A DNA stretch of 64,000 bases from UBA4465 sp002292365 (GCA_943788615.1 CALSQY010000002.1:248001-312000), one strand, 5' to 3'. Shown: positions 1 through 8,787, numbered from the stretch's first letter. Numbers and translations are program-made. The notes: generated by a model from the letters alone, not told the origin.

Positions 1-2917
1 TACCTTCAGTTGTGTATGCATACAAATATTGATCGCCATTGGTAACGGTGCCACAAAATACAAGTAGCGCTTGTTCGTCAGTATCATAAAACAATCCACT
101 GGGCGAATTGAGGACTGAAAATGAATTGATCTTAGTCACGGGGCAGATACTGGGATTGACACAGTTGTCAACAGCAAGATCTACTTCATGGATCTCTTTA
201 TCTTCTTGAATACCCACATAAAAATAGCCATTGGTAGGATTGAAAGCGATGGCTTCTATGCCCTTATCGGTGGGTGTACTGATATCGATATTGGCCAAAT
301 TCCATTGCTTTTTGATATCTCCTGTGGCGAGTTCGATTTGATAAATGTAGTTGTATTCATCTCCAACATAGATATAAGTTTCACCTCCATCAGGACCAAA
401 TGTGAGGCCTTCCATGTCTACTTCATGATCTATGATTACCCCATTAACTTTTGAAGCATTTGCTGTATTAGAAATACCATAATAGGGCCAGCGTTCCTCT
501 ATTTCATCTGAGGCTAATCCTGCTTTGATGATACTTTTGGGATAATAACTAATATAATCATCTTGGTTGGCTGGATGCACACCATTAACGGCAAAATAAG
601 AATTGCCCGACACAACCACACCACTGTTTCTAAAGTAGGTATCTATGCCTGCACCATCACCAATGGTTACTGTTTCAGCAGTTGCTAGAGCAAAGGTGTT
701 CAATACATTGGGTGTCCAAGTGATTTCAGTAACAGTGGATCCATCATCTCCTTCTAAGACATTAACAGTAATGGTGGCACTCGCACTTAATGCACCATCT
801 GAAACCTGAATGTTCAGGCTGAAGACAGGATTGGTTGTATAAGCTACTTGGGTACTTGTGGTTACGGTCAATTTCCCATCTGTACTTCCTATAGCAAAGG
901 CATCTCCGGTATTGCCACTGGTTATGGAGTACGTAAGCGCATCACCATCCGTATCACTGGCCGTGATCGATCCTACCAGCGTACCGTTGGCAGCGCCATC
1001 GGCTACGGAAAAAGTTGCCGCAGTGATGGTTGGAGCAGAATTATTTGTTATGACTTCATCGTATGAGGCACCGGCATATCTGGCTATTGCATCAGTTTTT
1101 AATTGACCGGTCTTCACCTCTAATAACCCAGGAATATCATTGACCTTCCCTTTCCATGCTCCGACCAATAAAAATCTTTGATCAAAAGTAACGGCATTAT
1201 TGCCTGTGCTGCTTACCTCTTGAGTATGTGCATGATAATGGAAGCCAAAATCATCACCATGATCATGTCCTCCGTATTCGTCCAACGCGATACTGTATCC
1301 CTCCATCGTACCGTAATTTTCTTCATACCTACCAAACAAGGCCACTCCGTCATAGGCCATACCAATGAGGGGTGGGTGGTTGCGTCCTTCGTAATCAATG
1401 AGGTTATAAAGGTTGATTCCATTCTTACTGTAAGAATGACCATCAGCATGGTAGTGCAACTCCATTCCTCTGCCTACATGTATTCCTCCGTGAGTGATTT
1501 CTGCCGCATTTGAAGCATGGAGCAAGGTATTGTTTAAAGAAGGATATATCGGAACGCCATCCACAGCTACACCATTTGAGCTCAGACTGGCATAATTATA
1601 CACGGTTTGGGTAGTTGCACCGGCATCTTCTCCCAAATCTCCATAGGCACTCAAATCATTATCAGACAGCGCATCTATCAATCCATAATTTTTGAGAGGT
1701 ACTTTCATCAAATAAGAAGCCCCCTTGGTAGTTCGGGTCACGGATTGCTCTTCATATCCTCCGCCTTCACCATCTCCAGGAGGTCTGCTGACATTAATCA
1801 ATTGATTGGGGCGAGTAGAAGCAGCAAAGCTTGCAGTTACTAAAAATGGATGGGGTACTCCATTGTCATCTGTGGCATTGGTGAAATACACGTATTTATT
1901 GGTGCGGTCGCCTAAGGTAGCACCATATACATCTGTGGAAGCAATGGTATGCGAGAGCATATTTTCACGTAATGCCAAATAAAATGCTTTTGGATACCGC
2001 AGTTCTGCTCCTGCATTGGTTAACGTAGTTTCTATGGCATCGAGCATGCTAGAAGCTGCGGTGGCCGCTGCAGTCGTTGCATCTAACTGTGCATGGTAAG
2101 CATTATCAAGGTCCTTACTTAAATCTGAGAAACCGGTTGAGGTCGGATTGATACTTTCTGGAAAAGCAGCCCAGGAATTGGGCTGATAGGAGGTGGATGC
2201 AGGGTTAAAATCAGAACCAGCTTCAATTTCAAGATCAATTAAATCATTGGGATCTGCCAAAAAGAAAGAAGAGGCATCTGCTGAAGCACTGGTCCACTCC
2301 AGAGAGGTACCATTGATTTTTAAATATTTATCAGTCCATGTAGTGACTTCAGTAAAACTAGAGGAGCTGGTATTATATTCATATTTACTACTTGCGGTAA
2401 TCGTTGCTGTACTGGCATTGGTACTAAAAGTAATTCCTAAATACCCGGTATTATCTGCATCAGCAATATAGTAAGTACCTCGATCACTTAAAATAGCAGT
2501 ATTATTGTCATTGGCATCCAAGGCATAATAGCTGTGGATAAATGAATTCAGTCGATAGGTCCCACTTAAGGAGGTCGCAGAATTATCCAAAGGAGCGTTG
2601 AGATCTACCATTTGGAAGATACTACGGAGCATCGAACCATAAGTAGCTCCAGAAGCGTACAGATTGGCAATGGGAGTCATCGATAAGGTTGAAATATATG
2701 AATCACCGCTGAAGGTGACCGCATTGGCTTTGACGGCATCCAAGAGGATCATGTACTTTCTATTCTCAATGGAGGAAAGTGCACTCGGGGTCCAAGATTT
2801 CTCAAAGCTGACTTCGAGAATTTCTCCAAAGGATTTAGGGCCGTAATAGTCTATGTCCTGGCCTATGCCGGCCCAAGAATTAAGAAGAAAGAGTAAAATG
2901 ATTATATTTTTTTTCAT
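1..2917 (-). CDS. Secreted YHYH-domain protein with cadherin-like repeat and C-terminal propeller (3' end off window)
   Basis: The frame is open from an ATG at 2915-2917 to the left edge, so about 970 residues are visible and the C-terminus is missing. It starts with a signal peptide (MKKNIIILLFLLNSWAGIGQ). Residues about 480-567 form a YHYH domain rich in paired His, including HYHADGH, DEYGGHDHGDD and GFHYHAHT, suggesting metal binding. Residues about 622-720 resemble a cadherin repeat with the motifs SDTDGDALTYSI and NVLEGDDG. The remainder (motifs EGLTFGPDGGETYIYVGDE and KGIEAIAFNPTNGYFYVG) resembles a SdiA-regulated or esterase-like beta-propeller. It is probably an exported surface or secreted protein. 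A T9SS sorting domain would be expected beyond the edge but cannot be seen. Confidence 0.75.
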   Translation of the reverse strand, partial: MKKNIIILLFLLNSWAGIGQDIDYYGPKSFGEILEVSFEKSWTPSALSSIENRKYMILLDAVKANAVTFSGDSYISTLSMTPIANLYASGATYGSMLRSIFQMVDLNAPLDNSATSLSGTYRLNSFIHSYYALDANDNNTAILSDRGTYYIADADNTGYLGITFSTNASTATITASSKYEYNTSSSSFTEVTTWTDKYLKINGTSLEWTSASADASSFFLADPNDLIDLEIEAGSDFNPASTSYQPNSWAAFPESINPTSTGFSDLSKDLDNAYHAQLDATTAAATAASSMLDAIETTLTNAGAELRYPKAFYLALRENMLSHTIASTDVYGATLGDRTNKYVYFTNATDDNGVPHPFLVTASFAASTRPNQLINVSRPPGDGEGGGYEEQSVTRTTKGASYLMKVPLKNYGLIDALSDNDLSAYGDLGEDAGATTQTVYNYASLSSNGVAVDGVPIYPSLNNTLLHASNAAEITHGGIHVGRGMELHYHADGHSYSKNGINLYNLIDYEGRNHPPLIGMAYDGVALFGRYEENYGTMEGYSIALDEYGGHDHGDDFGFHYHAHTQEVSSTGNNAVTFDQRFLLVGAWKGKVNDIPGLLEVKTGQLKTDAIARYAGASYDEVITNNSAPTITAATFSVADGAANGTLVGSITASDTDGDALTYSITSGNTGDAFAIGSTDGKLTVTTSTQVAYTTNPVFSLNIQVSDGALSASATITVNVLEGDDGSTVTEITWTPNVLNTFALATAETVTIGDGAGIDTYFRNSGVVVSGNSYFAVNGVHPANQDDYISYYPKSIIKAGLASDEIEERWPYYGISNTANASKVNGVIIDHEVDMEGLTFGPDGGETYIYVGDEYNYIYQIELATGDIKKQWNLANIDISTPTDKGIEAIAFNPTNGYFYVGIQEDKEIHEVDLAVDNCVNPSICPVTKINSFSVLNSPSGLFYDTDEQALLVFCGTVTNGDQYLYAYTTEG

Positions 2918-3002
2918 TTCTAAAAAAGTTATCGGATTGATCGTTTGCAAAATCCTATGGTTTTAGATTGGAAGCTAACAAAATTTTACATCTTTCATTT
3001 AT

Positions 3003-3041
3003 AAAAAAAGTCTTACTTCCTTATAGAGGCAAGACTTTTTT
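3003..3041 (-). terminator. Rho-independent terminator after the NTF2-fold lipoprotein
   Basis: A stem of AAAAAGTCTT against AAGACTTTTT flanks a loop of about 15 nt, and a run of T follows on the minus strand. It lies 27 bases after the stop of the 3068-3580 gene and before the YHYH gene, so it should end transcription of the former. The near-symmetric A/T flanks mean it could also work in the other direction. Confidence 0.7.
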
Positions 3042-3067
3042 CAAACGGTTATTTATATATTACGCAA

Positions 3068-3580
3068 TTATTCTGCAGCCACTGCCATCATCATGCCCGT
3101 CGCATCGAAAAAATCACCAGCAGCAAAGATTTGACCATCTTTCATCTCCATCCAATGGTATGCGCTCAAGGCGAAAGATTTACCTGTTTCTTTAGACTGA
3201 CCTTTCCAGGTTCCATACACACGTACGCCCCCGTTAGCCTTGAGGGTTTCATTATCAACTCCTGGAAGCCAAACAGCATCCTCAAAACTCACATTTTCGA
3301 ATCCATTCATATAGAATTCACCCTGACCCAACATTTGTTCTTTGCCTCCTTCACCTACTCCGTACATGGGAGAAGTGTGCGTTACACTGTCATGGATCAT
3401 TGATGCATACAAATCAAAGTCTGTGTCTCCTGTAAAAGTCATCATAAACTTCTGAGCGATCGCTAGATTTTCTTTGTACAACGCTAGGTCATCAACTTCG
3501 GCTACTGCAGGTGCCTCGGCTGGAGGCTGACACGAGATTATCGCAACTGACATTGCGAGCATTAGCAATAAATTTTTCAT
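3068..3580 (-). CDS. SnoaL/NTF2-fold lipoprotein
   Basis: A small exported protein whose preferred start is the ATG at 3580; eight codons of open frame lie upstream, but the typical signal peptide begins here. The sequence MKNLLLMLAMSVAIISC is a lipoprotein signal peptide ending in a lipobox Cys. The mature part has the NTF2-like pattern of an N-terminal helix (YKENLAIAQKFMMTF), the segment DFDLYASMIHDSVTHTSP, and a C-terminal strand WHWMEMKDGQI-like region (YHWMEMKDGQIFAAGDFFD). Such proteins are usually small ligand-binding or isomerase-like folds, but no substrate can be inferred. A TAnnTTTG promoter box lies just upstream, and a hairpin terminator follows. Confidence 0.75.
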   Translation of the reverse strand: MKNLLLMLAMSVAIISCQPPAEAPAVAEVDDLALYKENLAIAQKFMMTFTGDTDFDLYASMIHDSVTHTSPMYGVGEGGKEQMLGQGEFYMNGFENVSFEDAVWLPGVDNETLKANGGVRVYGTWKGQSKETGKSFALSAYHWMEMKDGQIFAAGDFFDATGMMMAVAAE

Positions 3581-3601
3581 AATTGTTTGTTTTAGTTTGT
3601 A

Positions 3602-3609
3602 CAAAGGTA
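3602..3609 (-). promoter_or_regulatory. Bacteroidetes-type -7 box (TACCTTTG)
   Basis: TACCTTTG on the minus strand is an exact match to the known Bacteroidota -7 consensus TAnnTTTG, about 22 bases before the ATG of the 3580 gene. No clear TTTG -33 box is seen. Its position fits a short leader for that lipoprotein gene and supports the start chosen there. Confidence 0.5.
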
Positions 3610-3740
3610 GCGCTAATTTTAGTTAAAACATGAACTATTTTGGTTTAAATAGGGATGTTTAGGTAGATCAGGTATTTTTGAATATTACAAAGAGTATTTT
3701 TTTCTCCAATAGTGGTAACGATAACATGAAAATTCCTAAT

Positions 3741-3771
3741 AAAAAAAATCCAGCATAATACTGGATTTTTA
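3741..3771 (-). terminator. Rho-independent terminator after the second NTF2-fold lipoprotein
   Basis: A perfect 10-bp stem, AAAAATCCAG against CTGGATTTTT, with a 7-nt loop (cataata). On the minus strand it is followed by a T-rich run. It sits 18 bases after the stop codon of the 3790-4314 gene. The A-run/T-run symmetry makes it potentially bidirectional. Confidence 0.75.
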
Positions 3772-3789
3772 AGTTGTCTAAAAGTAAAT

Positions 3790-4314
3790 CTATTCGGATG
3801 CTGGAAGCTTTCCAGAATAGATCCAAAATTTTTGAATCAAGTTATCTTTAACACCTACGGCCGCAAAATGGCGTTCGGAAACCTGCTGACCTTCAATGGT
3901 CATGTCTACCATATAGGCATTGTGTATCCATTGCATCCCATTGCCGTTGGGATCGGTGACGGCTGTGGCCCATTGTTGTCTGAATTTGGGATTGGCAGCG
4001 GTTAACCAGCCTTCTAGAAATCCCTTTAAAGCCTCTTTTCCTTTAATGTATTCGCCTTCAGGGCCATTGATTTCGATATTATCTGCGGCCAGTGACATGA
4101 TTTTATTTATTTCCTTAGTATTGTGGTACTCGACCCATTTGGCCCAGACATCTATGGCTTCATCGGAGCCTAAGGCCCATTTTACAGATTCATTGCCTGT
4201 CATAAAACCAACGGTTTTGGGAGCTTCAAAGGCTTGGATAGTTTCTATTTTTTTGTCTTGCTCTCCGCAGCCAAAGATTATTGCGCTTAATAAAAGTAAG
4301 ATTAGGTTTTTCAT
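3790..4314 (-). CDS. SnoaL/NTF2-fold lipoprotein
   Basis: Read from the ATG at 4314 (MKNLILLLLSAIIFGC), giving a lipoprotein signal peptide and lipobox; the longer open frame adds an implausible 23 residues. The mature region has the SnoaL-like pattern: VWAKWVEYHNTKEINKIMSL helix, NIEINGPEGEYIKGKEALKGF, then strands ending FWIYSGKL. It is a second member of the same fold class as the neighbour at 3068-3580, though the two are clearly divergent and each has its own terminator. Function is unknown beyond a probable periplasm-facing small-molecule-binding or enzyme fold. Confidence 0.75.
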   Translation of the reverse strand: MKNLILLLLSAIIFGCGEQDKKIETIQAFEAPKTVGFMTGNESVKWALGSDEAIDVWAKWVEYHNTKEINKIMSLAADNIEINGPEGEYIKGKEALKGFLEGWLTAANPKFRQQWATAVTDPNGNGMQWIHNAYMVDMTIEGQQVSERHFAAVGVKDNLIQKFWIYSGKLPASE

Positions 4315-4554
4315 AGGTTTGTATATTGTATTTAATGGGATATTTAAAGATATGAATATTAAATAGAAGTGAATAAGGATCAATAAATTAAATATCTATC
4401 CAATTGGTCAATTATTTGGTTAAATCAAAAAGTAAAATAATTTATAGCCTTCAAAATAATTTTTATTGAAATATAAAAAATAAAAATACTAGAAATAACA
4501 AAGAAAATAATTATCAGAATTTTTTTCAATTTAATTACAGATAAGGAGGATAAG

Positions 4555-5058
4555 TTAGCTTGGAATTATTCTTATTGAATTTAATATCATATTAAAAAAA
4601 GGAAAATATTTTATTTGACATTTTTCAAATACCGCTGCGTCAAATGAGATGTAAGAATTTAATCCTGATTCGATAAATCCATGAATGTTGTAAATTTTTA
4701 TTTTAAAACTCTCTTCATTCCATGAAAATTCCCTTTTGAAATAATATTTGCCTAACAGTTTTTCCTTATTTTCAGAAATTATTTGGTAATCATTAAAATT
4801 ATTAGCCGTAATACCAAAGTAGTATTTTTGTATTTTATCTAACTGAATTATCTTTTTTGTTTTTTTAATTTGAAAACTGATTGAAGGGCGATATTCTTCA
4901 AATAAATCTTTATACCCATTTTCAAAATCTCCGAACAAACGGATGTTAGAATTATCAATAATTGAAAAAGTCCAATTTTCAGGGACTAATATTGATATAC
5001 CCAAATTTGTATTATAATAGCTTACCAGATTGATTTTATCATTCATAATTTTTCTCAA
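4555..5058 (-). CDS. Small PsbP/DcrB-like protein, possible cargo chaperone or immunity
   Basis: A 167-residue cytosolic-looking protein without signal peptide. Near the N-terminus is LGISILVPENWTFSI, resembling the 'strand-P-x-x-W' opening of PsbP/DcrB (DUF1795)-type folds; the C-terminus ends FFNMILNSIRI, like the terminal helix/strand of that fold. It overlaps the upstream gene by 20 bases and is AT-rich compared with its neighbours. The resemblance to 5039-5566 (same opening motif, similar ending) suggests an old duplication. DUF1795 proteins include Eag chaperones of T6SS effectors, so chaperone or immunity is a reasonable inference. The fold assignment rests on short motifs only. Confidence 0.6.
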   Translation of the reverse strand: MRKIMNDKINLVSYYNTNLGISILVPENWTFSIIDNSNIRLFGDFENGYKDLFEEYRPSISFQIKKTKKIIQLDKIQKYYFGITANNFNDYQIISENKEKLLGKYYFKREFSWNEESFKIKIYNIHGFIESGLNSYISFDAAVFEKCQIKYFPFFNMILNSIRIIPS

Positions 5059-5566
5059 TTATGAATCTAAAAGATTCTAATGCATCATTAAAAACAGCTT
5101 TATATATATCCATTTCTTGTGCTACGCAAATCATAGAGATTGAAAATAAAACATCGTCAATTTTAAGGAAAATATGTTTTTTATAAAACTCAGAATTGAT
5201 TTTGTCATCATGATAAATAAAGTCCTCAATAAATGCAGGCTGTTGATCAATATTTTTATTTGATGAAGATATATTATTGGTTATCTTATATTCTTTTTTT
5301 AATAAATTAGAACTTTTTGATAAAAGTTGGTTGTCCTCGCTTGAATTAGGGAATAGAGTCATAATGATTTTTGCATCGAGTATTTTAACTTCATTTTCAT
5401 CATTCAACTCGTTAATATAAACAACTGTATTCTGATTTTCATTATACTCTTCCCATCCCACAGGAAGTAAAAACGAAATACTTGTTTTTTTGTTATAAAA
5501 GTGTAATTTTTCCAATTTCTTGATTCTAGTATTACTTACCTTTTTTCTTTCGGAAAGTATCAACAT
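5039..5566 (-). CDS. Small PsbP/DcrB-like protein overlapping the DUF4157 gene
   Basis: A protein of up to 175 residues; the ATG at 5566 lies inside the 3' end of the DUF4157 gene (35-base overlap), and a TTG about 18 codons in is an alternative start. The segment SISFLLPVGWEEYNE matches the opening of the PsbP/DcrB-like fold, and the end KAVFNDALESFRFI matches the usual terminal helix-strand. No signal peptide. Overlap at both ends points to translational coupling with the large upstream protein and with 4555-5058. A role as chaperone or immunity partner of the DUF4157 protein is inferred from context. Confidence 0.6.
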   Translation of the reverse strand: MLILSERKKVSNTRIKKLEKLHFYNKKTSISFLLPVGWEEYNENQNTVVYINELNDENEVKILDAKIIMTLFPNSSEDNQLLSKSSNLLKKEYKITNNISSSNKNIDQQPAFIEDFIYHDDKINSEFYKKHIFLKIDDVLFSISMICVAQEMDIYKAVFNDALESFRFIIEKNYE

Positions 5567-7766
5567 CGATAAGGTTTAACTTTACAATGTTTTTGTTGTT
5601 TACCTCTACGTAAGTTAGCATATCGTTATCTATTCCAGCTCTTAGAGCGTCTTCTATGGCTAAATCAACATATTTAGATGTCGATGTGACAGCGGCTTTA
5701 ATGTCTTTATCTTCAGATTTTTTGATTTTGCTATCAATCATTTTTTGAAGTTTATCTTGCTTTACTAATTCCTTTGCTTTCCAACCATAAAACCAGCCTC
5801 CTGTAGTAACGAGCTTGCCTTTTTTATTGCTGTAAGCTTCAACGTGAGGTTTAAGTTCATTCATGATATTCCTTTTAACTGTAGCTTGAGTTGATTCATC
5901 TGGATCTGGCGTCCTATCATCGTGAGCGATTATTTCTTCAGGTTTTTTCTCTTTACCCCACCAGGTGAGTGCATTTTTAATAGCATTTTTAACAGCTATT
6001 CCTATTTCTTTTATATCAATTTCCACTCCAAGACCAACTCCACCACCAATTCCAAGAACAAGTGCAAGTTTTCCTTTTATTACGAGTTTACCATTTTTAA
6101 ATGAAAATTCCCCTTCAACATTTCCACCAGCACCTAATGCTCCCTCTAATTCACCTGAGACCTTGAAGAGGACTTTTCCATTTACGGTGAGGCTCGTATC
6201 ACCACTAACCTTGCCTGAAACACCTGCGAGGGCCTCTAATTTTCCTTTGGCCTCAATACCCTCAACTCCTACTCCAAACTTACCTTCCATGCCAGCTTTG
6301 GCACCTGCAAATCCCTCAACTTTAATTCCTGCGTCAAGACCTATATCTCCTGCTGATAGCGATACTTTAGTTTCCGCTGATCCTTCAACTCCAGCACTAA
6401 CTTCGGCTTTCCCTTCTACAGATGCTCCCTTCCACCCATAGTTGAATTTCCCACCTACTTCGGCCTTTATACCAAAGAAGGTAGTCATTTTACTAGCCAA
6501 TTTAGCTTTTAGTTCTAATCCGCCTACTTTTGTAGCTGCACTTAGCGTGCCCTCTAAAGTACCTTCAAATCCCAAACTTCCACTTATCTTCAAGATCTGA
6601 GTTAGTCCGTCAACAGCATCTAGTACAGTAGCTGACATTGCCTCTCCTTTTGCTCCTGCAGATGCGCTTGCCTTGCCATCTGCCTCCATAGTTGATCCAT
6701 CACTTGATTCAATTGTTTTCTTTGCGGCAGATTCTCCGAAAGCACCCATTCTTGCCATGTATTGAGTTGCCGTCTTTATAGAAGTATCATCTATTTGTGT
6801 GAGTTTATTAACTACTGTCTCTAGAGCAATTTCTGATTTTGAAGAGCTTTCATCAATTGTCACTGAGCCATCATCATTGGCCTGTTTTTTTTTGTCCTTA
6901 GATTCAGTCGCGAATGAAAGTCCTGATTTCTTGGAATCAGCAGCAGCTATCGACTCTTCTTCAAAAAGATCATCTATTCCCTCTATGTTGATACCATCTC
7001 CAGGGATACCTTTCATGTCTTTCCCATCATCTGAAGAACCGATTTTTCCTGCTTTTACAGCTTTTTGTATCGTATCAGGAGTAGATGAATTGACTTGCTT
7101 AAATTGACTTACTTCTCTATTATCATCGGCTGCCCTCAATGCTTTAGCCCCCATAACATCTGCTTCATGTTCTAGACCTTTATCATCGTTTACGGGAACT
7201 TCGTCTTTCAATTGATTCGTGGGTTTTACCCTACCTTGCTTTTGTTGGACTACATGCCATGCTTCGTGGGGGAGGTGTTTTTCTTGACCGGAAGCGACGT
7301 GGATGTCTGTTCCTTGGGCAAAGGCATGTGCTTGCATTTGGGCAGGTTGGTCTGAATTAGTATGCACCTTCACATCATTCATTGAGACCCCCGATAGATT
7401 TTCGACACCTGACTTTAAAACATCCGGCAGGCCGGTGTTATTTTCCTTTTTTTGGACGGGTGCGACTTTCATTTGCACTTCTTCCTCGTCTGCCACTTTT
7501 TGTACCGGTTTGGCCTTCATTTGCACTTCCTCCTCGTCTGCGGCTTTTTGGACAGGTGGATTATTGGGCATAAGGGCTTGTAATTGGGCCGTTTTTTGAG
7601 CCCGCGGCCCCTCGCTCATCGCCTCCACCACTTTCATTTGAGCTAGGGTTCCCGGTCGATGATCTGAAAGGGTAGATGATTGTGATGCTGCTCTTGTTTG
7701 AGAAGCACTGTTTTCCTTTTTATTGGCCTTGGCACCTGATGGTGCAGTACGTCTTAAAGTAGGCAT
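5532..7766 (-). CDS. DUF4157 (eCIS_core) domain protein, probable contractile-injection-system cargo
   Basis: 744 residues, no signal peptide. The N-terminal leader has DHRPGTLAQMK at 35-45, then two 16-residue repeats (71-102) built on PVQK-x-ADEEEVQMK. The DUF4157 core spans about 105-215: KENNTGLPDVLKSG, MNDVKVHTNSD, AQGTDIHVASGQE and the zincin-like HEAWHVVQQKQGR with HEAWH at 167-171, then GLEHEADVMGAKAL. Residues about 360-590 are Gly/Ala-rich with regular beta-type repeats. The last about 150 residues (WWGKEKKPEEI onward, Lys-rich) form a separate domain I do not recognise. DUF4157 is known to mark eCIS-associated effectors and polymorphic toxins; that this is a toxin is inference. Two small genes follow with overlaps. 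Confidence 0.85.
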   Translation of the reverse strand: MPTLRRTAPSGAKANKKENSASQTRAASQSSTLSDHRPGTLAQMKVVEAMSEGPRAQKTAQLQALMPNNPPVQKAADEEEVQMKAKPVQKVADEEEVQMKVAPVQKKENNTGLPDVLKSGVENLSGVSMNDVKVHTNSDQPAQMQAHAFAQGTDIHVASGQEKHLPHEAWHVVQQKQGRVKPTNQLKDEVPVNDDKGLEHEADVMGAKALRAADDNREVSQFKQVNSSTPDTIQKAVKAGKIGSSDDGKDMKGIPGDGINIEGIDDLFEEESIAAADSKKSGLSFATESKDKKKQANDDGSVTIDESSSKSEIALETVVNKLTQIDDTSIKTATQYMARMGAFGESAAKKTIESSDGSTMEADGKASASAGAKGEAMSATVLDAVDGLTQILKISGSLGFEGTLEGTLSAATKVGGLELKAKLASKMTTFFGIKAEVGGKFNYGWKGASVEGKAEVSAGVEGSAETKVSLSAGDIGLDAGIKVEGFAGAKAGMEGKFGVGVEGIEAKGKLEALAGVSGKVSGDTSLTVNGKVLFKVSGELEGALGAGGNVEGEFSFKNGKLVIKGKLALVLGIGGGVGLGVEIDIKEIGIAVKNAIKNALTWWGKEKKPEEIIAHDDRTPDPDESTQATVKRNIMNELKPHVEAYSNKKGKLVTTGGWFYGWKAKELVKQDKLQKMIDSKIKKSEDKDIKAAVTSTSKYVDLAIEDALRAGIDNDMLTYVEVNNKNIVKLNLIDVDTFRKKKGK
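7461..7556 (-). repeat. Two tandem 48-bp coding repeats in the DUF4157 gene
   Basis: Residues 71-86 and 87-102 of the DUF4157 protein are near-identical (PVQK-A/V-ADEEEVQMK-A/V-K/A), and a third partial PVQK follows. Such Q-rich linkers between leader and core vary in copy number in this family (established), so the array may be prone to expansion. Confidence 0.8.
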
Positions 7767-7789
7767 AAAATTGTAGTCATTGAGATTCC

Positions 7790-7820
7790 TAAAGTTAAAA
7801 AAAGAATTGATAAAAGCAAA
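7790..7820 (-). promoter_or_regulatory. Probable promoter of the DUF4157 gene
   Basis: On the minus strand TTTG (7817-7820) is followed after 19 bases by TAACTTTA (7790-7797), one mismatch from the Bacteroidota pattern TTTG-N19-21-TAnnTTTG. The predicted start of transcription would lie only about 15 bases before the ATG at 7766. This suggests that the DUF4157 gene and its two small followers form their own transcript. Confidence 0.5.
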
Positions 7821-7958
7821 TGATCCATCTGTCTTTCACAACCCATTTTTAAGAAACAGGATCTCATGCTATTGAGTAGGATATGCTCCGACAATTTTTG
7901 TTACTAAAAGCCTCACATGAAAGGCTTCTTTCTTGTTTTAAAAAACAAATTAATAGGA

Positions 7959-8774
7959 TCAGTAGAGGTATTGCCATGGCCGAATTCCTTGGTCCTGTAC
8001 CAGCTCGATGAAGTCATCCAGAGCGGGCGATCTTTCCTTTGAGGTGGAGGTTTCCTCCTTCATCCAAGCCTGATAGGTTAAGATCAATTTTGCGATGAAA
8101 AAATAAATCAATCCTTCCGTAGATTTATTTTTCAAAGACTCATCTATCTTAAAACTTCCCCAATGAAATCTTCTGCCTCCCATAGACTCGACCGCCTCCG
8201 TATCTGCATCATAGGGGCCTGAAAAATGATTATTTAATATCCAAGTAAGTCTTTTCCAGGCCATAGGCGCTTTGTATAAAGTGGGCCACTCAGGTAGTGC
8301 TACATATTGATCATTAAAAAGCCCCACCATACAAGGACCTATATCCTCACTGAATGGACAAAATTGAGAGGAGGTGGTTAATGTCTGGATCAATCCAAAC
8401 TGTTCTTCCAAAAACTCTATGAATTCAATATATCTTTTTTTTGAGGGTGCTGGTATTTGTGGAAATAGGCGCTTTGCCTCACTTTTGGGTCCATTTAAAA
8501 GGGTAGGATGAAGGTCAAGGGCGGGAAGTTTATCTAAATCATTAGCCAATAGATCAAAAAAAGGGTCAGGTAGTGGCTTTTGAATAGCTTTTAAGATACC
8601 AGGTTTGTTGAGCACCCACAATTTACGGTCGTCATTAAAAATATTTTTTGGGGACCATAGCGGACTGTGGGTCATGATTTTTTGAGAAGATTTGCCCTCG
8701 TATATGAGGTAGCCACATCCTGTGTCCTCATCATTTCCTTCCATAACCGATAACCCTGTCGAAAACCGAAACAT
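7959..8774 (-). CDS. Uncharacterised protein in the eCIS-like cargo cassette
   Basis: 271 residues, no signal peptide or membrane segment, 13 bases after the stop of the 8788-10302 gene and so probably cotranscribed. I do not recognise a family. Visible features are aromatic-rich segments (HSPLWSPKNIF, ALPEWPTLYKAPMAWKRLTW, GRRFHWGSFKID), a central helical part (KKRYIEFIEFLEEQFGLIQTL) and a C-terminal helix ending GIRPWQYLY. Its position right after a probable cargo gene mirrors the small genes after the DUF4157 gene, so an accessory, chaperone or immunity role is possible but unproven. Confidence 0.65.
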   Translation of the reverse strand: MFRFSTGLSVMEGNDEDTGCGYLIYEGKSSQKIMTHSPLWSPKNIFNDDRKLWVLNKPGILKAIQKPLPDPFFDLLANDLDKLPALDLHPTLLNGPKSEAKRLFPQIPAPSKKRYIEFIEFLEEQFGLIQTLTTSSQFCPFSEDIGPCMVGLFNDQYVALPEWPTLYKAPMAWKRLTWILNNHFSGPYDADTEAVESMGGRRFHWGSFKIDESLKNKSTEGLIYFFIAKLILTYQAWMKEETSTSKERSPALDDFIELVQDQGIRPWQYLY

Positions 8775-8787
8775 TATGAGCTGTTAT

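Noticed and set aside
1178..1513. 111-codon plus-strand frame opposite the YHYH gene
   Set aside because: Antisense to a well-supported domain; low-complexity Met/Ile/Val content shows it is a shadow.
5965..6441. 158-codon plus-strand frame opposite the DUF4157 gene
   Set aside because: Pro/Ser/Thr-biased shadow caused by the Gly/Ala-rich repeats on the other strand.
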